DNA from: Streptococcus chenjunshii
GTDB taxonomy: Bacteria > Bacillota > Bacilli > Lactobacillales > Streptococcaceae
DNA: 64,000 nucleotides
NCBI RefSeq assembly: GCF_003086355.1
Contig: NZ_CP031733.1
Coordinates: forward strand, 2,170,001 to 2,234,000
Direction: 5' to 3'
Each line of letters starts with the position of its first letter. Positions within the stretch are counted from its first letter, which is position 1. This document shows positions 49,541-58,506 of this stretch, in pieces. Under the pieces are notes generated by a model. That model was given only the letters and a program-made list of their open reading frames with translations. It was not told where the DNA came from and searched no databases. A program made the position numbers and the translations under genes.

Positions 49541-49562
49541 CTAGTTAGTGCTCCTTTCTCTC

Positions 49563-50009
49563 TTAGATAAGTCCTGTAATATCAAGCACTTCTGGCTGCT
49601 GAGCAGCGTGAGTGTGCTCCGGACCGACAAATACTTTCAGTTTCATGCCCTGTGCACGGCCAAGAGTATTATGCGGGAGCATACCTTTAACTGATTTTTC
49701 AATTAAGCGCACAGCGTTTTTAGAGCGCAGTTCTCCTGCCGAAATTTGTTTCAAACCGCCAGGATACATTGAGTGAGTGTAATAGATTTTATCACTTGCT
49801 TTTTTGCCTGTCAGCTTCACTTTTTCAGCATTGATCACAATGACAAAATCACCTGTATCAGTGTGAGGCGTAAAGGTTGGTTTGTTTTTTCCGCGAAGAA
49901 CGCTAGCAACAACTGCTGAAAGACGGCCGAGGGGCACATCGGTTGCATCGACAAGATACCATTTGCGTTCAACTTCACCTGGCTTAGCCATGTATGTTGT
50001 TTTATTCAT
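49563..50009 (-). CDS. rplM: Ribosomal protein L13
   Basis: The 148-residue 50S protein starts [20 protein letters not shown] and contains [20 protein letters not shown] and [20 protein letters not shown]. The ATG at 50009 has TAGGAGAAA upstream; the frame is open for 46 codons into the leader but without support. It is co-transcribed with rpsI. Confidence 0.97.
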   Translation of the reverse strand: MNKTTYMAKPGEVERKWYLVDATDVPLGRLSAVVASVLRGKNKPTFTPHTDTGDFVIVINAEKVKLTGKKASDKIYYTHSMYPGGLKQISAGELRSKNAVRLIEKSVKGMLPHNTLGRAQGMKLKVFVGPEHTHAAQQPEVLDITGLI

Positions 50010-50024
50010 GATTTCTCCTATACG

Positions 50025-50103
50025 AATCTTTATGTTTACAAGCAGTGGATGTTCCGGTCCACTAGATATTTGAAGGGTTCCGGGGCCTTTCAAATGGGGT
50101 AAA
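50025..50103 (-). promoter_or_regulatory. L13 ribosomal-protein leader
   Basis: The leader RNA runs from GTTTACCCC (50095-50103) to TGTAAACATAAAGATTCG, with GTTTAC pairing GTAAAC at its base. Inside are AGTGGACCGGAACATCCACT and a stem from CCCCGGAACCC. The architecture matches the firmicute L13 leader, which binds L13 for autogenous control. Confidence 0.65.
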
Positions 50104-50117
50104 CAATACCATTCATA

Positions 50118-50147
50118 ATCATACCAAAAAACCAAGACAAAAGTCAA
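50118..50147 (-). promoter_or_regulatory. rplM-rpsI promoter
   Basis: TTGACT (50142-50147) and TATGAT (50118-50123) on the minus strand are 18 bp apart. Transcription would begin just before the L13 leader. Confidence 0.75.
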
Positions 50148-50375
50148 GGTTTTTTTCTTAAAGGTATGTGTCTGAGTTTTTGAGCAAAGCGTATTTTATA
50201 AAAAAGAGCTAAAAATTGTTTTATTTCTCGATTCTCAAGTCTAGGACAGTCTCTCTTGGCTCATTAGTTTTTTCGAACAATGGCTAAACGACACTGTATA
50301 AGTAAATTCTTGTCACAGCGGATTCGGATCTTTTACTGCCTAAGTAACAGGAGCTATCCTAATCAGCTGATAGAA

Positions 50376-50399
50376 AACGGGCTGCCTTACGGCAGTCCG
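50376..50399 (-). terminator. hsp20 terminator
   Basis: On the minus strand GGACTGCC and GGCAGCCC enclose GTAA and are followed by TTTT. The rest of the 461-bp region between rplM and hsp20 (50160-50375) holds no gene that I can support. Confidence 0.6.
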
Positions 50400-50470
50400 A
50401 ACATTAAAATTAAAGACGAAGAAAAGCTTACAACCTGAGAGTCCCATCTCCCTCTCTTTTTTTAAAAAGC

Positions 50471-50920
50471 TTAATCGATTGAAATACGATTAGGATTATC
50501 TAGCTTTTCAATAGGCTCTTTTTTAGGAATAGTCAAGGTAAGTACGCCATCCTCAAACTTCCCGCGAACATCATCTGCCGTTATGCCATCGCCTACATAG
50601 AAACTCCTGGACATCGTGCCATAATAGCGTTCCTGGCGGATAATGTTATCTTCCTCATCTTTTTCTTCTTGATCATGGCTTTTTGAAGCTGTGATATTAA
50701 GATAGCCGTTTTGGAGTTCAATAGTTATATTTTCTTTTTTAACTCCCGGCAAATCAATTTCCACATCATAATGGTCCTTTTTGTCCTTGACATCCATCAA
50801 CATTTCACGTCCAACGTTTTTACTGAGACTGCGACGAATATTGGTGAATTCTTTTGAGACATCATCAAACCAGTTATCTAATAAGCCATCTGAAAATAAT
50901 TTAGGTGTCAGCATTTTCAT
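50471..50920 (-). CDS. Small heat-shock protein, Hsp20/alpha-crystallin family
   Basis: The 149-residue protein has an N-terminal arm (LFSDGLLDNWFDDVSKEF), the alpha-crystallin domain beginning DVKDKKDHYDVEIDLPGVKK, the GVLTLTIPK motif and a short extension with NPNRISID (an I-x-I-like tail). It acts as an ATP-independent holdase oligomer. The start is at 50920 or at the ATG two codons later; AGGAGG fits both. No CIRCE or clear CtsR box was found in the 240 bp upstream. Confidence 0.92.
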   Translation of the reverse strand: MKMLTPKLFSDGLLDNWFDDVSKEFTNIRRSLSKNVGREMLMDVKDKKDHYDVEIDLPGVKKENITIELQNGYLNITASKSHDQEEKDEEDNIIRQERYYGTMSRSFYVGDGITADDVRGKFEDGVLTLTIPKKEPIEKLDNPNRISID

Positions 50921-51163
50921 TTACCTCCTCCACCTTATTGTTGTATCCCCTTTTTTCGGAGAAACATTTTTCATGCAGCAAGTAAGACTAATTAAAAAAC
51001 AGTCCCTTGCCTTACAAGATAATTATACCGCTGGAAAAACCTATTTTCAAGCATTTAGCAGGCTTTTCCTGTGATTTCAACTCACAATCTGCAGGGGCTA
51101 TTTAAAAGCAGGACAATAGCTGTAAATGCTGGCAAATTCGTTTTGCCGCTTGTTTTTGCATAT

Positions 51164-51349
51164 TTAGAAAGAAGTATCAGCGATCTCTGTTACAACGACC
51201 TTTCCTTCTTTGTCCAGCAAAGGGGTTAAACCGCCGGCGTTGCCATTGGAGTGAAAGAAATAGTTGACCCCAGTTTCTTGATCCACAAAGATTTCACTAA
51301 CAGCCATGGCGCCTTCATTATAAACTCTTTTAAAACGTTTAGTTTTCAT
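51164..51349 (-). CDS. DUF6440 family protein
   Basis: The 61-residue protein from the ATG at 51349 (AAGGAGAAT upstream) reads MKTKRFKRVYNEGAMAVSEI and continues with FVDQETGVNYFFHSNGNAGG and LTPLLDKEGK. This matches DUF6440, a small family of unknown function common in firmicutes. It lies between hsp20 and degV. Confidence 0.75.
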   Translation of the reverse strand: MKTKRFKRVYNEGAMAVSEIFVDQETGVNYFFHSNGNAGGLTPLLDKEGKVVVTEIADTSF

Positions 51350-51520
51350 TCTTATTCTCCTTGTATATAAACACAAAACGGTTTTTGCTGGTTTCCCAGT
51401 TATTCCTGACCTCATTTATCATGCAGAATCCACTGCCTCAGAATATGCCCAAAGACCCGGTCCCTTCACTTCCGTGTGTCTTTAATAGATCTCAGAACGT
51501 TCAGTCAGCCGAGCTTTTAC

Positions 51521-52381
51521 TCATCTCGCACTTTTAGTAATTGTAAACACGGCTAACGTATTAGGTCCAACATGGGTTGAGATAACAGGACCGAGAGGAA
51601 GGATGACAACCTGTTTTATAGCTTCATACTCTAAAAGCTGCTCTTTCAGGTTCTGAGCAGCTTCAGCATCATTGGCATAGGCAACTACAGCAGTATCATG
51701 AGCGAGATTGACAGCTGCTTGCTTCACCATTTCCCTCATGCCTTTTTTACGACCTCGCAGTTTTGCAAGAGGAACGAGTTTCCCGCTTGCATCCAGCCAC
51801 AAGAGCGGTTTGATATTAGCGAGGCTGCCGACCACCGCTGATGCTTTGGAAAGCCGTCCGCCGCGCATCAAATGGTAGAGATTATCAACGAGGAAAAAGG
51901 TACGCAGCCGTGGAGCTGTATCCACAATCAGCTCTTTGACAGCCTGCAGTGACTTCCCCTGTGATCTGGCCTGAGCAGCCAGCATTACCAAGTAACCTTC
52001 TCCTCCTGCTGCTGCCAGAGTATCCACAATTTCAATGACAGCTTCTGGATAATCTTCTAATACAAGATCACGCGCGATCAGAGATGACTAATAGGTCCCT
52101 GATAAAACAGACGAAAAGGCTATATAGAGCACTTCTTCTCCGTCTTCAGCCGCCTGCCGAAAAACCTTTTCAAACTGACCGGCATTCACCTGGCTTGTGG
52201 TCGGTTTACTGCCATCTGCTATCTTTTTCAGCAAAACCTCACTGGTCAAACGGTTAGGGCCAACTGTCTCATAGGTCACACCATCCAGCTGAACGGTCAG
52301 TCCCAAAATTTGAACATCGTTTTCCAAAGCCCAGCTCTCTGGTAAATCGGCTGTGGAATCCGTTATGATTTTAAATCCCAT
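51521..52381 (-). pseudogene. DegV family protein interrupted by an in-frame TAG
   Basis: The first part (MGFKIITDSTADLPESWALE ... SSVLSGTY) ends at a TAG around 52088-52090. The same frame continues [20 protein letters not shown], then [20 protein letters not shown], and ends [12 protein letters not shown] at 51521. Together this makes a normal DegV fatty-acid-binding protein of about 285 residues (FakB-like), with the STAD and SGT ligand-contact motifs present. CAG to TAG at the residue after Tyr is the simplest cause, since SGTYQS is usual. Confidence 0.85.
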
Positions 52382-52487
52382 ATTACTCCTTCTCAACTCA
52401 CCTCTCTTATATCATTTGACTGACAAATGATGTAAGATATTATAGCAAAAACCAGCTCAAAAGCGATTGAGCTTCATAAACATAAAA

Positions 52488-53237
52488 TTAAGACAAGCGG
52501 CGTCTAAAGACCTCGTACATAAGAATCCCAGCAGCAACACCTGCATTAAGACTCTGCACATGCCCATTCATTGGAATAGCAATCATTTCGTCAACCTGCT
52601 TTTTAAGCCGAGGCGAAACCCCTTTGCCTTCGCTGCCAATAATGAGGGCCAGTTTCCCTTCTGTTCGCCAGTCATAAACAGGTGTGCCTGTCATGTCAGT
52701 ACCAAAAATCCAAAATCCCTGTTCTTTAAGCTTATCTATTGTTTGACTAAGGTTAGTCACACGGGCAATAGGGACATGCTCAGCTGCACCGGTTGATGTT
52801 TTAAAAACAGCAGGCGTTACCCCAACTGCCCGGTGCTTGGGGATGATGACCCCGCAAACATTTGTCGCATCAGCGGTTCGCAGAATTGACCCAAAATTAT
52901 GCGGATCAGTCAGTCCATCTAAAATAAGCAGAAGAGGATTTTCTGCGGCCTGAGCTTTTTGCAGCAGACTATTGAAATCTGTATAGGAAAATTCAGGCAC
53001 CTGCAGGACAAAACCTTGATGCACTGCTCCAGCAGTCATATCGGACAACTCTTTTTTAGACCGGTAAGAAACGGTAACCTGTTTAGCAGCTGCCAGTGCT
53101 TTGATTTGATTAAGATTTTTTCCCCGCAAATCTTCCTGAATATACAGCTCGAGACCGCTGTTGACCTGCAGGCTTTCTGTTACAGCATGCACCCCATAAA
53201 CTATATTAGAAGGTGTTCCAGAATGTCTATTTTTCAT
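52488..53237 (-). CDS. rlmB: 23S rRNA (guanosine-2'-O-)-methyltransferase RlmB
   Basis: The 249-residue SpoU/TrmH-family protein has an N-terminal L30e-like substrate-binding part (VYGVHAVTESL) and the knotted methyltransferase core with LLILDGLTDPHNFGSILRTA, IIGSEGKGVS and MNGHVQSLNAGVAAGILMYE. It methylates G2251 of 23S rRNA in E. coli numbering. The ATG at 53237 is preferred on homology; the frame is open 19 codons upstream. Confidence 0.93.
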   Translation of the reverse strand: MKNRHSGTPSNIVYGVHAVTESLQVNSGLELYIQEDLRGKNLNQIKALAAAKQVTVSYRSKKELSDMTAGAVHQGFVLQVPEFSYTDFNSLLQKAQAAENPLLLILDGLTDPHNFGSILRTADATNVCGVIIPKHRAVGVTPAVFKTSTGAAEHVPIARVTNLSQTIDKLKEQGFWIFGTDMTGTPVYDWRTEGKLALIIGSEGKGVSPRLKKQVDEMIAIPMNGHVQSLNAGVAAGILMYEVFRRRLS

Positions 53238-53285
53238 AACAACATTATAACACGAAAACAGCTTTTGGATAGAGCAAATAAACAA

Positions 53286-53400
53286 AAGATACAAAGGCCG
53301 TTAAGAACGCAAAGAGAAAATAGGAGTCTGACCGCCGAGTCACTAAAGACTCAAGGGAGGACTGTCTTTTTCTCACAGCGTTTAGGCCGTGTTCAATTCC
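53286..53400. repeat. Intergenic hairpin repeat, array 2, unit A
   Basis: The unit starts AAGATACAAAGGCCG and ends AGGCCGTGTTCAATTCC. Arms AACGC/GCGTT and GAGAAAA/TTTTTCTC and an inner GAGTC/GACTC hairpin pair in order. Confidence 0.85.
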
Positions 53401-53403
53401 AAC

Positions 53404-53518
53404 AAGATACAAAAGCCGTGAAGAACGCAAAGAGAAAATAGAAGTCTGACCGCCGAGTCACTAAAGACTCAAGGGAGGACTGTCTTTTTCTCACAGCGTT
53501 TAGGCCGTGTTCAATTCC
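53404..53518. repeat. Intergenic hairpin repeat, array 2, unit B
   Basis: This is a near-exact tandem copy of unit A, with AAAGCCG instead of AAAGGCCG-type start bases and the same arms and core. Confidence 0.85.
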
Positions 53519-53520
53519 AA

Positions 53521-53665
53521 CAAGATACAAAGGCCGTGAAGAACGCAAAGAGAAAATAGGCGGTAAGTCCGAAATTTTTGATTTCGCAGACGCACCCCTG
53601 CCAGGATGACTAGGGGCGAGACAGAATCCTAGACTATAACGTTCGACGTCCCACCGTCTCCCTAG
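53521..53665. repeat. Intergenic hairpin repeat, array 2, partial unit C
   Basis: The left end and arm are as in units A and B, but the core is the GCGGTAAGTCCGAAAT module with its CGAAAT/ATTTCG hairpin, and no right end follows before mrnC. The three units fill the 432 bp between rlmB and mrnC. Confidence 0.75.
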
Positions 53666-53669
53666 GCGG

Positions 53670-54071
53670 CTAGCCATTATTTTCTACTGCAGCCAGACAC
53701 CAGGTAATGACTTCCTCCAGCCGACTGTGCTGCTCGGTCATGTGCAGATAGCCGATAACTGCTTCAAAACCTGTAGACATACGGTAGGTAACGATGTCTG
53801 CATTCTTGGCTTTAGTATAGCTTTTAGCATTGCGGCCGCGCCGGTAGACAGCCGCCTCTTTTTCAGTTAAAAAATCAATTGCCAGCATTTGCTTGATTAG
53901 CTCAGCCTGCGCTTTTGCAGAAACATAGTAAGTAGCCCTGCGGTGAAGCTGATTAGGTTTAGTCAGTCCTTGAAAAATCAAATGCCGGCGGACATACATC
54001 GAATAAACTGCATCTCCTTCAAAGGCTAAAGCAACACCGTTAATCAGTTCAACATCAAGTCGCTCATTCAC
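53670..54071 (-). CDS. mrnC: Mini-ribonuclease III
   Basis: The 133-residue protein is a single RNase III catalytic domain without the double-strand-binding domain (NGVALAFEGDAVYSMYVRRH and later TGFEAVIGYLHM). In Bacillus the orthologue matures 23S rRNA ends. Its start overlaps the cysS stop by eight bases, so the two are coupled. Confidence 0.92.
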   Translation of the reverse strand: MNERLDVELINGVALAFEGDAVYSMYVRRHLIFQGLTKPNQLHRRATYYVSAKAQAELIKQMLAIDFLTEKEAAVYRRGRNAKSYTKAKNADIVTYRMSTGFEAVIGYLHMTEQHSRLEEVITWCLAAVENNG

Positions 54072-55413
54072 GGCTCCACCTCACCCCGTCCTTGGTATCA
54101 AGCAGCTTGATGCCCCGTGCTGCTAGTTTGTCACGAATGGCATCTGCTTTCGCAAAGTCACGTTTAGCGCGGGCTTCCTGCCGTTCCTCAATCATTTTTG
54201 CGATATCTGTATCTAAAACGTCTTCTTCAAAAACAATCCCAAAGACAGCCAGCATTTTGGCAAAGGCATCCTTGACCGCCTGATTATAATTACCAGAGTT
54301 AATCCATTTGGCCAGATCAAAAAGAACTGTGATGCCGTTCGCTGCATTGAAATCATCGTCCATTGCAGCCTCAAAATCGGTCATAAAGTCTGCCAAAACT
54401 GCTTCATCTGGCGTTCCGCTGACAGGCAGTGTAAAAGTATTTTTGAGATATTTAAGATTGACTGCAGCATCATGAACAGCTTTTTCTGTAAAATTAACCG
54501 GCCTGCGGTAGTGCTGAGTTGCCAAGAAAAAGCGCAGCACCTGACCATCAACCGTCTTTAGCATATCATGAACGGTTACAAAGTTGCCCAGAGATTTAGA
54601 CATTTTCTCATTGTCAACATTGACAAAGCCATTGTGCATCCAATAATTAGCAAATGTTTTACCTGTTTTAGCTTCTGACTGGGCAATTTCATTGGTATGA
54701 TGAGGAAATTCTAAATCGGTGCCGCCGCCATGGATGTCAATGGTATCTCCCAGAATCGCTGTCGCCATTACAGAACATTCGATATGCCAGCCGGGACGTC
54801 CGGCGCCCCACGGGCTTTCCCAGGAAATTTCTTCCGGTTTCGCAGCCTTCCAGAGAGCAAAATCAAGCGGATTTTCTTTATCAGCACCTTCTCCATCTAC
54901 TCTGCCGCTGGCGCCAGCTTCAAGCTCTGCCAGTGTTTTATTAGCCAATTTAGCATAATTGTGGGATTTAGCTACACGAAAATAAACATCGCCATGACTT
55001 TCATAAGCATAACCTTTATCAATCAGTACCTCTACAAAGCTGATAATCTCATCCATATAATCAATCACACGCGGATGTTTTGTCGCAGGTTTCACCCCAA
55101 GCTGTTTCACATCTTCCATAAAAGCAGCGATAAACTTATCAGAAAAAGCTTTGGTATCCATGCCAGTTTCACGTGCGCCATTTATAATCTTATCATCAAC
55201 ATCGGTAAAATTGGAAATATAGTTGACAGTGTAACCGCGGTATTCAAAGTAACGGCGAATAGTGTCAAAAGCAACAACACTGCGCGCATTGCCAATATGA
55301 ATATAATTATAAACAGTTGGCCCGCAGACATACATGTTGACTGTGTTCTCCTGCAGGGGCACAAATTCACGCAAACTGCGGGTCATGGTGTCATAAATTC
55401 GAATCATAGGCAT
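54064..55413 (-). CDS. cysS: Cysteinyl-tRNA synthetase
   Basis: The 449-residue class I synthetase has the zinc ligand Cys in MYVCGPTVYNYIHIGNARSV, which contains the HIGH-equivalent HIGN, and the KMSKS motif in DNEKMSKSLGNF. The remaining zinc-site residues (ECSVM, GGGTDLEFPHH) are present. GGGAGG lies five bases before the ATG at 55413; another ATG two codons on is possible. Confidence 0.96.
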   Translation of the reverse strand: MPMIRIYDTMTRSLREFVPLQENTVNMYVCGPTVYNYIHIGNARSVVAFDTIRRYFEYRGYTVNYISNFTDVDDKIINGARETGMDTKAFSDKFIAAFMEDVKQLGVKPATKHPRVIDYMDEIISFVEVLIDKGYAYESHGDVYFRVAKSHNYAKLANKTLAELEAGASGRVDGEGADKENPLDFALWKAAKPEEISWESPWGAGRPGWHIECSVMATAILGDTIDIHGGGTDLEFPHHTNEIAQSEAKTGKTFANYWMHNGFVNVDNEKMSKSLGNFVTVHDMLKTVDGQVLRFFLATQHYRRPVNFTEKAVHDAAVNLKYLKNTFTLPVSGTPDEAVLADFMTDFEAAMDDDFNAANGITVLFDLAKWINSGNYNQAVKDAFAKMLAVFGIVFEEDVLDTDIAKMIEERQEARAKRDFAKADAIRDKLAARGIKLLDTKDGVRWSRE

Positions 55414-55545
55414 GTCTACCTCCCTTTAACATTTAGTATCTCTTTTTACTGGATTTTTCTCTGAACAATAAGGGGTTATTAGCTGTTTCGAACAGCCTTG
55501 GACATTAATTATAGACGTCCTGCTGAATCCTAAATCAAGCATTCA

Positions 55546-55716
55546 CTATTTCCTGTTTTTATCTGCCCAATAAAGATATAAAAGCAGACTGGGAATTAAA
55601 ATAAGCACCGGATAAACGGTCTTGTAATGACCTGTCTGGATCTGTGAGCTGACATAGCCAAGACTGCCTATCAAATAAACTGCCAGCCACTTGTTACGTT
55701 TCCAAAATTGCTTCAT
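55546..55716 (-). CDS. Small membrane protein
   Basis: The 56-residue protein from the ATG at 55716 has two hydrophobic stretches (WLAVYLIGSLGYVS and TVYPVLILIPSLLLYLYW) with basic ends. GAGG precedes the ATG. Its start overlaps the end of the phosphorylase gene by about 20 bp in another frame, so it is probably translated from the same mRNA. The family is not recognised. Confidence 0.55.
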   Translation of the reverse strand: MKQFWKRNKWLAVYLIGSLGYVSSQIQTGHYKTVYPVLILIPSLLLYLYWADKNRK

Positions 55717-56473
55717 CTTCAACCTCTTTTGCAATCGTTAAAGCCAAATCAAGCAGTGCTTCTGAAGCAGCAAGGTCCTTGCGTCTTGTTTCCCACTTAT
55801 GGCTGATAGAATTAACATAATCAGCCGGATAGAAAAACTGATAGACTGGCACTTTACGAAACTGTGCCCAAGCCATAACAGCCGCCGCTTCCATGTCAAC
55901 CACCTGTGCACCAGCTGCCAGACGCCGCTGCGCCTTCGCTGGAGTCTCACGGTAGAAAGCATCTGTCGTCCAAGTTTTTGCAGTGATATAGCCGATACCG
56001 TGTCTGTCAAAAATCTTTGACATAGCTGAAAGTAAAGCTGAATCATAAGCTATCTCATCACTGGGTGCAGCATAGTGATAACTGGTTCCCTCATCACGCA
56101 AAGCAGCAGCAGGTAAGATAAAATCATGGTTCTTTATGGTTTCATCTAAAAAACCGCAAGTCCCCATGATGATAAAACGGCGGAAGCCTTTGGCATTTAA
56201 TTCTTCCAAATGCCCCACCAATGCGGGAGCCCCAACAGGGGCCAGACTCACTGCGGCTTTGAATTTATCTTTTTCATAAATATACCAAAAATGCTTCCCA
56301 TTGAGGTTCTGCAAATAGCCGCCAATATGTGTTTCAGGACAGGCTGCCGCTGCTTGGACCGTCTCTCCGGCAAATGGGAGGATAATCGTATCACAGATTT
56401 CTCCGCCGCCTCGAATCCCCCGATCTGTTGGCTCAATAATGGCCGGAATATTTTCAAATTCATTTAAGAGCAT
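55694..56473 (-). CDS. Nucleoside phosphorylase family protein
   Basis: The 259-residue protein resembles PNP/UDP-family phosphorylases: AVSLAPVGAPALVGHLEELN, GFRRFIIMGTCGFLDETIKN and the nucleoside-binding QVVDMEAAAVMAWAQ. It should cleave nucleosides to base and ribose-1-phosphate. The specificity is unknown, but the VDMEAAAV block is the usual ribose/base site. It lies between cysE and the small membrane gene. Confidence 0.85.
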   Translation of the reverse strand: MLLNEFENIPAIIEPTDRGIRGGGEICDTIILPFAGETVQAAAACPETHIGGYLQNLNGKHFWYIYEKDKFKAAVSLAPVGAPALVGHLEELNAKGFRRFIIMGTCGFLDETIKNHDFILPAAALRDEGTSYHYAAPSDEIAYDSALLSAMSKIFDRHGIGYITAKTWTTDAFYRETPAKAQRRLAAGAQVVDMEAAAVMAWAQFRKVPVYQFFYPADYVNSISHKWETRRKDLAASEALLDLALTIAKEVEDEAILET

Positions 56474-56497
56474 GCCTTTTCCTCAACAGTTTTTACG

Positions 56498-57121
56498 TCA
56501 AAGCTTAGACGAATGCAGACTTTCATAACGAGCTTCTTCCAGCTTCGAAGTATAATATTTAGATTCCCGCTCTTCTTCCAACTGACTGATCGCTGCCTCA
56601 TCCTTCTTCCCGTGAACACGCACAACTTTAGCTGGAACACCAACAACAGTCACATCCGGCGGTACATCTGAAACAACAACCGCTGCAGCGCCGACCTTGG
56701 CATTCTCACCGATTTCAATAGGTCCAATAACCTGTGAATGCGCTGATACCAGTGCCCCTTGGCGAACGGTAGGATGGCGTTTGCCAACATCTTTTCCCGT
56801 ACCGCCTAAAGTCACACCATGGTAGAGCATTGCCCCTTTTTCAACAATGGCAGTCTCTCCAATGACCAGACCTGAACCGTGGTCGATGAAGACACCTTCG
56901 GCAATTTGAGCGCCGGGATGAATTTCAATCTGAGTCCAAAAGCGCCAAAACTGGCTGTGCATCCGAGCTAATAGACGAAAACCATGTTTCCATAAAAAGT
57001 GAGAAAGCCGGTGTGCAGCCAAAGCTTTGATACCCGGATAGGTTAATAAAACTTCAAGCGATGTGCGGGCAGCCGGATCATTTTCTTTTACAATATCAAT
57101 ACTTTCTTTCCACCAACCCAT
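56498..57121 (-). CDS. cysE: Serine O-acetyltransferase
   Basis: The 207-residue enzyme starts MGWWKESIDIVKENDPAART. A helical N-terminal part is followed by a left-handed beta helix of hexapeptide repeats (IHPGAQIAEGVFIDHGSGLV, VIGETAIVEKGAMLYHGVTL). The catalytic Asp-His pair lies in FIDHGSG. It makes O-acetylserine for cysteine synthesis and is functionally linked to the downstream cysS. Confidence 0.95.
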   Translation of the reverse strand: MGWWKESIDIVKENDPAARTSLEVLLTYPGIKALAAHRLSHFLWKHGFRLLARMHSQFWRFWTQIEIHPGAQIAEGVFIDHGSGLVIGETAIVEKGAMLYHGVTLGGTGKDVGKRHPTVRQGALVSAHSQVIGPIEIGENAKVGAAAVVVSDVPPDVTVVGVPAKVVRVHGKKDEAAISQLEEERESKYYTSKLEEARYESLHSSKL

Positions 57122-57135
57122 AGTACTCCTTCCCC

Positions 57136-57246
57136 AAGATACAAAGGCCGTTAAGAAATCCGCATGAAAATAGGGGATGGCAAGTGATGCCTAAGCATCA
57201 CGATGACAGCCATCTTTTTCACTAGGATTTTAGGCCGTGTTCAATT
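57136..57246. repeat. Intergenic hairpin repeat, array 3, unit 1
   Basis: The unit AAGATACAAAGGCCGTTAAG ... AGGCCGTGTTCAATT has paired arms AAATCC/GGATTT and TGAAAA/TTTTTCA, then GATGGC/GCCATC and a central GTGATGC/GCATCAC with a four-base loop. Confidence 0.88.
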
Positions 57247-57249
57247 CAC

Positions 57250-57360
57250 AAGATACAAAGGCCGTGTAAAAATCCGTATGAAAATAGGGGATGGCAAGTG
57301 ATGCCTAAGCATCACGAAGACAGCCATCTTTTTCACTAGGATTTTAGGCCGTGTTCAATT
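57250..57360. repeat. Intergenic hairpin repeat, array 3, unit 2
   Basis: This is a 111-bp copy with the same arms; it differs from unit 1 by CGAAGACAGCC in place of CGATGACAGCC and is followed by an AAAC spacer. Confidence 0.88.
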
Positions 57361-57364
57361 AAAC

Positions 57365-57475
57365 AAGATACAAAGGCCGTGTAAAAATCCGTATGAAAAT
57401 AGGGGATGGCAAGTGATGCCTAAGCATCACGATGATAGCCATCTTTTTCACTAGGATTTTAGGCCGTGTTCAATT
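57365..57475. repeat. Intergenic hairpin repeat, array 3, unit 3
   Basis: This resembles unit 1 (CGATGATAGCC variant, CAC spacer after it), indicating that units 1+2 were duplicated as a pair. Confidence 0.88.
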
Positions 57476-57478
57476 CAC

Positions 57479-57589
57479 AAGATACAAAGGCCGTGTAAAA
57501 ATCCGTATGAAAATAGGGGATGGCAAGTGATGCCTAAGCATCACGAAGACAGCCATCTTTTTCACTAGGATTTTAGGCCGTGTTCAATT
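57479..57589. repeat. Intergenic hairpin repeat, array 3, unit 4
   Basis: This matches unit 2 (CGAAGACAGCC variant, AAAC spacer). Confidence 0.88.
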
Positions 57590-57593
57590 AAAC

Positions 57594-57690
57594 AAGATAC
57601 AAAGGCCGTGTAAAAATTCGTATGAAAAGACGGTAAGCCAGAAATCTTTGATTTCGCAGACGCACCCTTACCAAGATGACCAGAAAGCTG
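57594..57690. repeat. Intergenic hairpin repeat, array 3, partial unit 5
   Basis: It starts like the other units but then carries the GACGGTAAGCCAGAAATC module with the GAAATC/GATTTC hairpin and no closing end. The array accounts for most of the 635-bp gap between cysE and the SseB-like gene. Confidence 0.75.
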
Positions 57691-57756
57691 CCGGCGACTG
57701 ATGCTAAATCAGCTCCAGAAGGAGAAAACCTTTTTGCCGCAGCTTTCATCCCCACC

Positions 57757-58506
57757 TTAAACATCAATGTCTGACCAATTGATTAAAATTTGCTCTTCAT
57801 CAAAAGGATTAACGGCCAAGCCAAATGTCTCTTCTAAATCATTTTCTCCGTTTCTCGGTTTATAAATATCCTCGATTTTCCAAGTCAGAATTGAACCTTG
57901 TGCCTGCCGAAACGCACCGCCGAATTCTGCTTCATTGTACCATTTAGCAAAACTGGCTAAGTTGGAAAAGATAGGAACATAGCGCTCCCCTTCCGGTGCT
58001 GTCATGATCGGAAACAGACGCTCAAAGCGGCTCTCCCCTTGAGGATGAATATAAACCGGAACCAAGTAATACTTATCCATAGTGTCAGCCTGTATATTAT
58101 TTTCATTAAGCAAATCATCCAAAATGGATGTATAGGCATTCAAAAACTGGATCATGTCTTTACTTGTAAAGATAGTTGAATTCCCAAAATCTCCCGTCTT
58201 TTTCAGATTAAAAACCAAGCCGGATGATCTTTTGGCAATAGCCTCCTCTAAAACGGTTAAGGCCGACCGCTTGGTCCAATGCTGATTTCTGGCACTGACT
58301 TCCTCTTTTTTAAACCGGTCCAAGTCAGTAAAATCAGTAAAAACAGGTGTCACCTGCTGGCCGCTGACTTCAAGAATATAAGGCTGGTCACTGGCCAAAA
58401 CAGGGTAGCTGTGAAGGGCATTAACTAAGGCAATACTATACAGAAAATGCTCTGGATCTTCGATAAACTTTCTCAGACTGTAATCAACTTCTTCTATGTT
58501 AGCCAT
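57757..58506 (-). CDS. SseB N-terminal domain protein
   Basis: The 249-residue soluble protein contains [20 protein letters not shown] and [20 protein letters not shown], typical of SseB-like proteins (enhanced serine sensitivity family), whose biochemical function is unknown. Its start overlaps the end of pnp by eight bases, and this pairing with pnp is usual in streptococci. Confidence 0.75.
   Translation of the reverse strand: MANIEEVDYSLRKFIEDPEHFLYSIALVNALHSYPVLASDQPYILEVSGQQVTPVFTDFTDLDRFKKEEVSARNQHWTKRSALTVLEEAIAKRSSGLVFNLKKTGDFGNSTIFTSKDMIQFLNAYTSILDDLLNENNIQADTMDKYYLVPVYIHPQGESRFERLFPIMTAPEGERYVPIFSNLASFAKWYNEAEFGGAFRQAQGSILTWKIEDIYKPRNGENDLEETFGLAVNPFDEEQILINWSDIDV

Noticed and set aside
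40708..52090. Amber suppression as an explanation of the two interrupted genes
   Set aside because: TAG also ends apparently normal genes in the window and no suppressor tRNA is visible, so it is kept only as an outside possibility.
53245..53677. Open frames in the 53-kb repeat array that repeat the same amino-acid sequence
   Set aside because: They come from the tandem repeat and change frame between units.
57136..57690. A CRISPR array
   Set aside because: The units are about 111 bp with 3-4 bp spacers that are not unique, and no cas genes are present.
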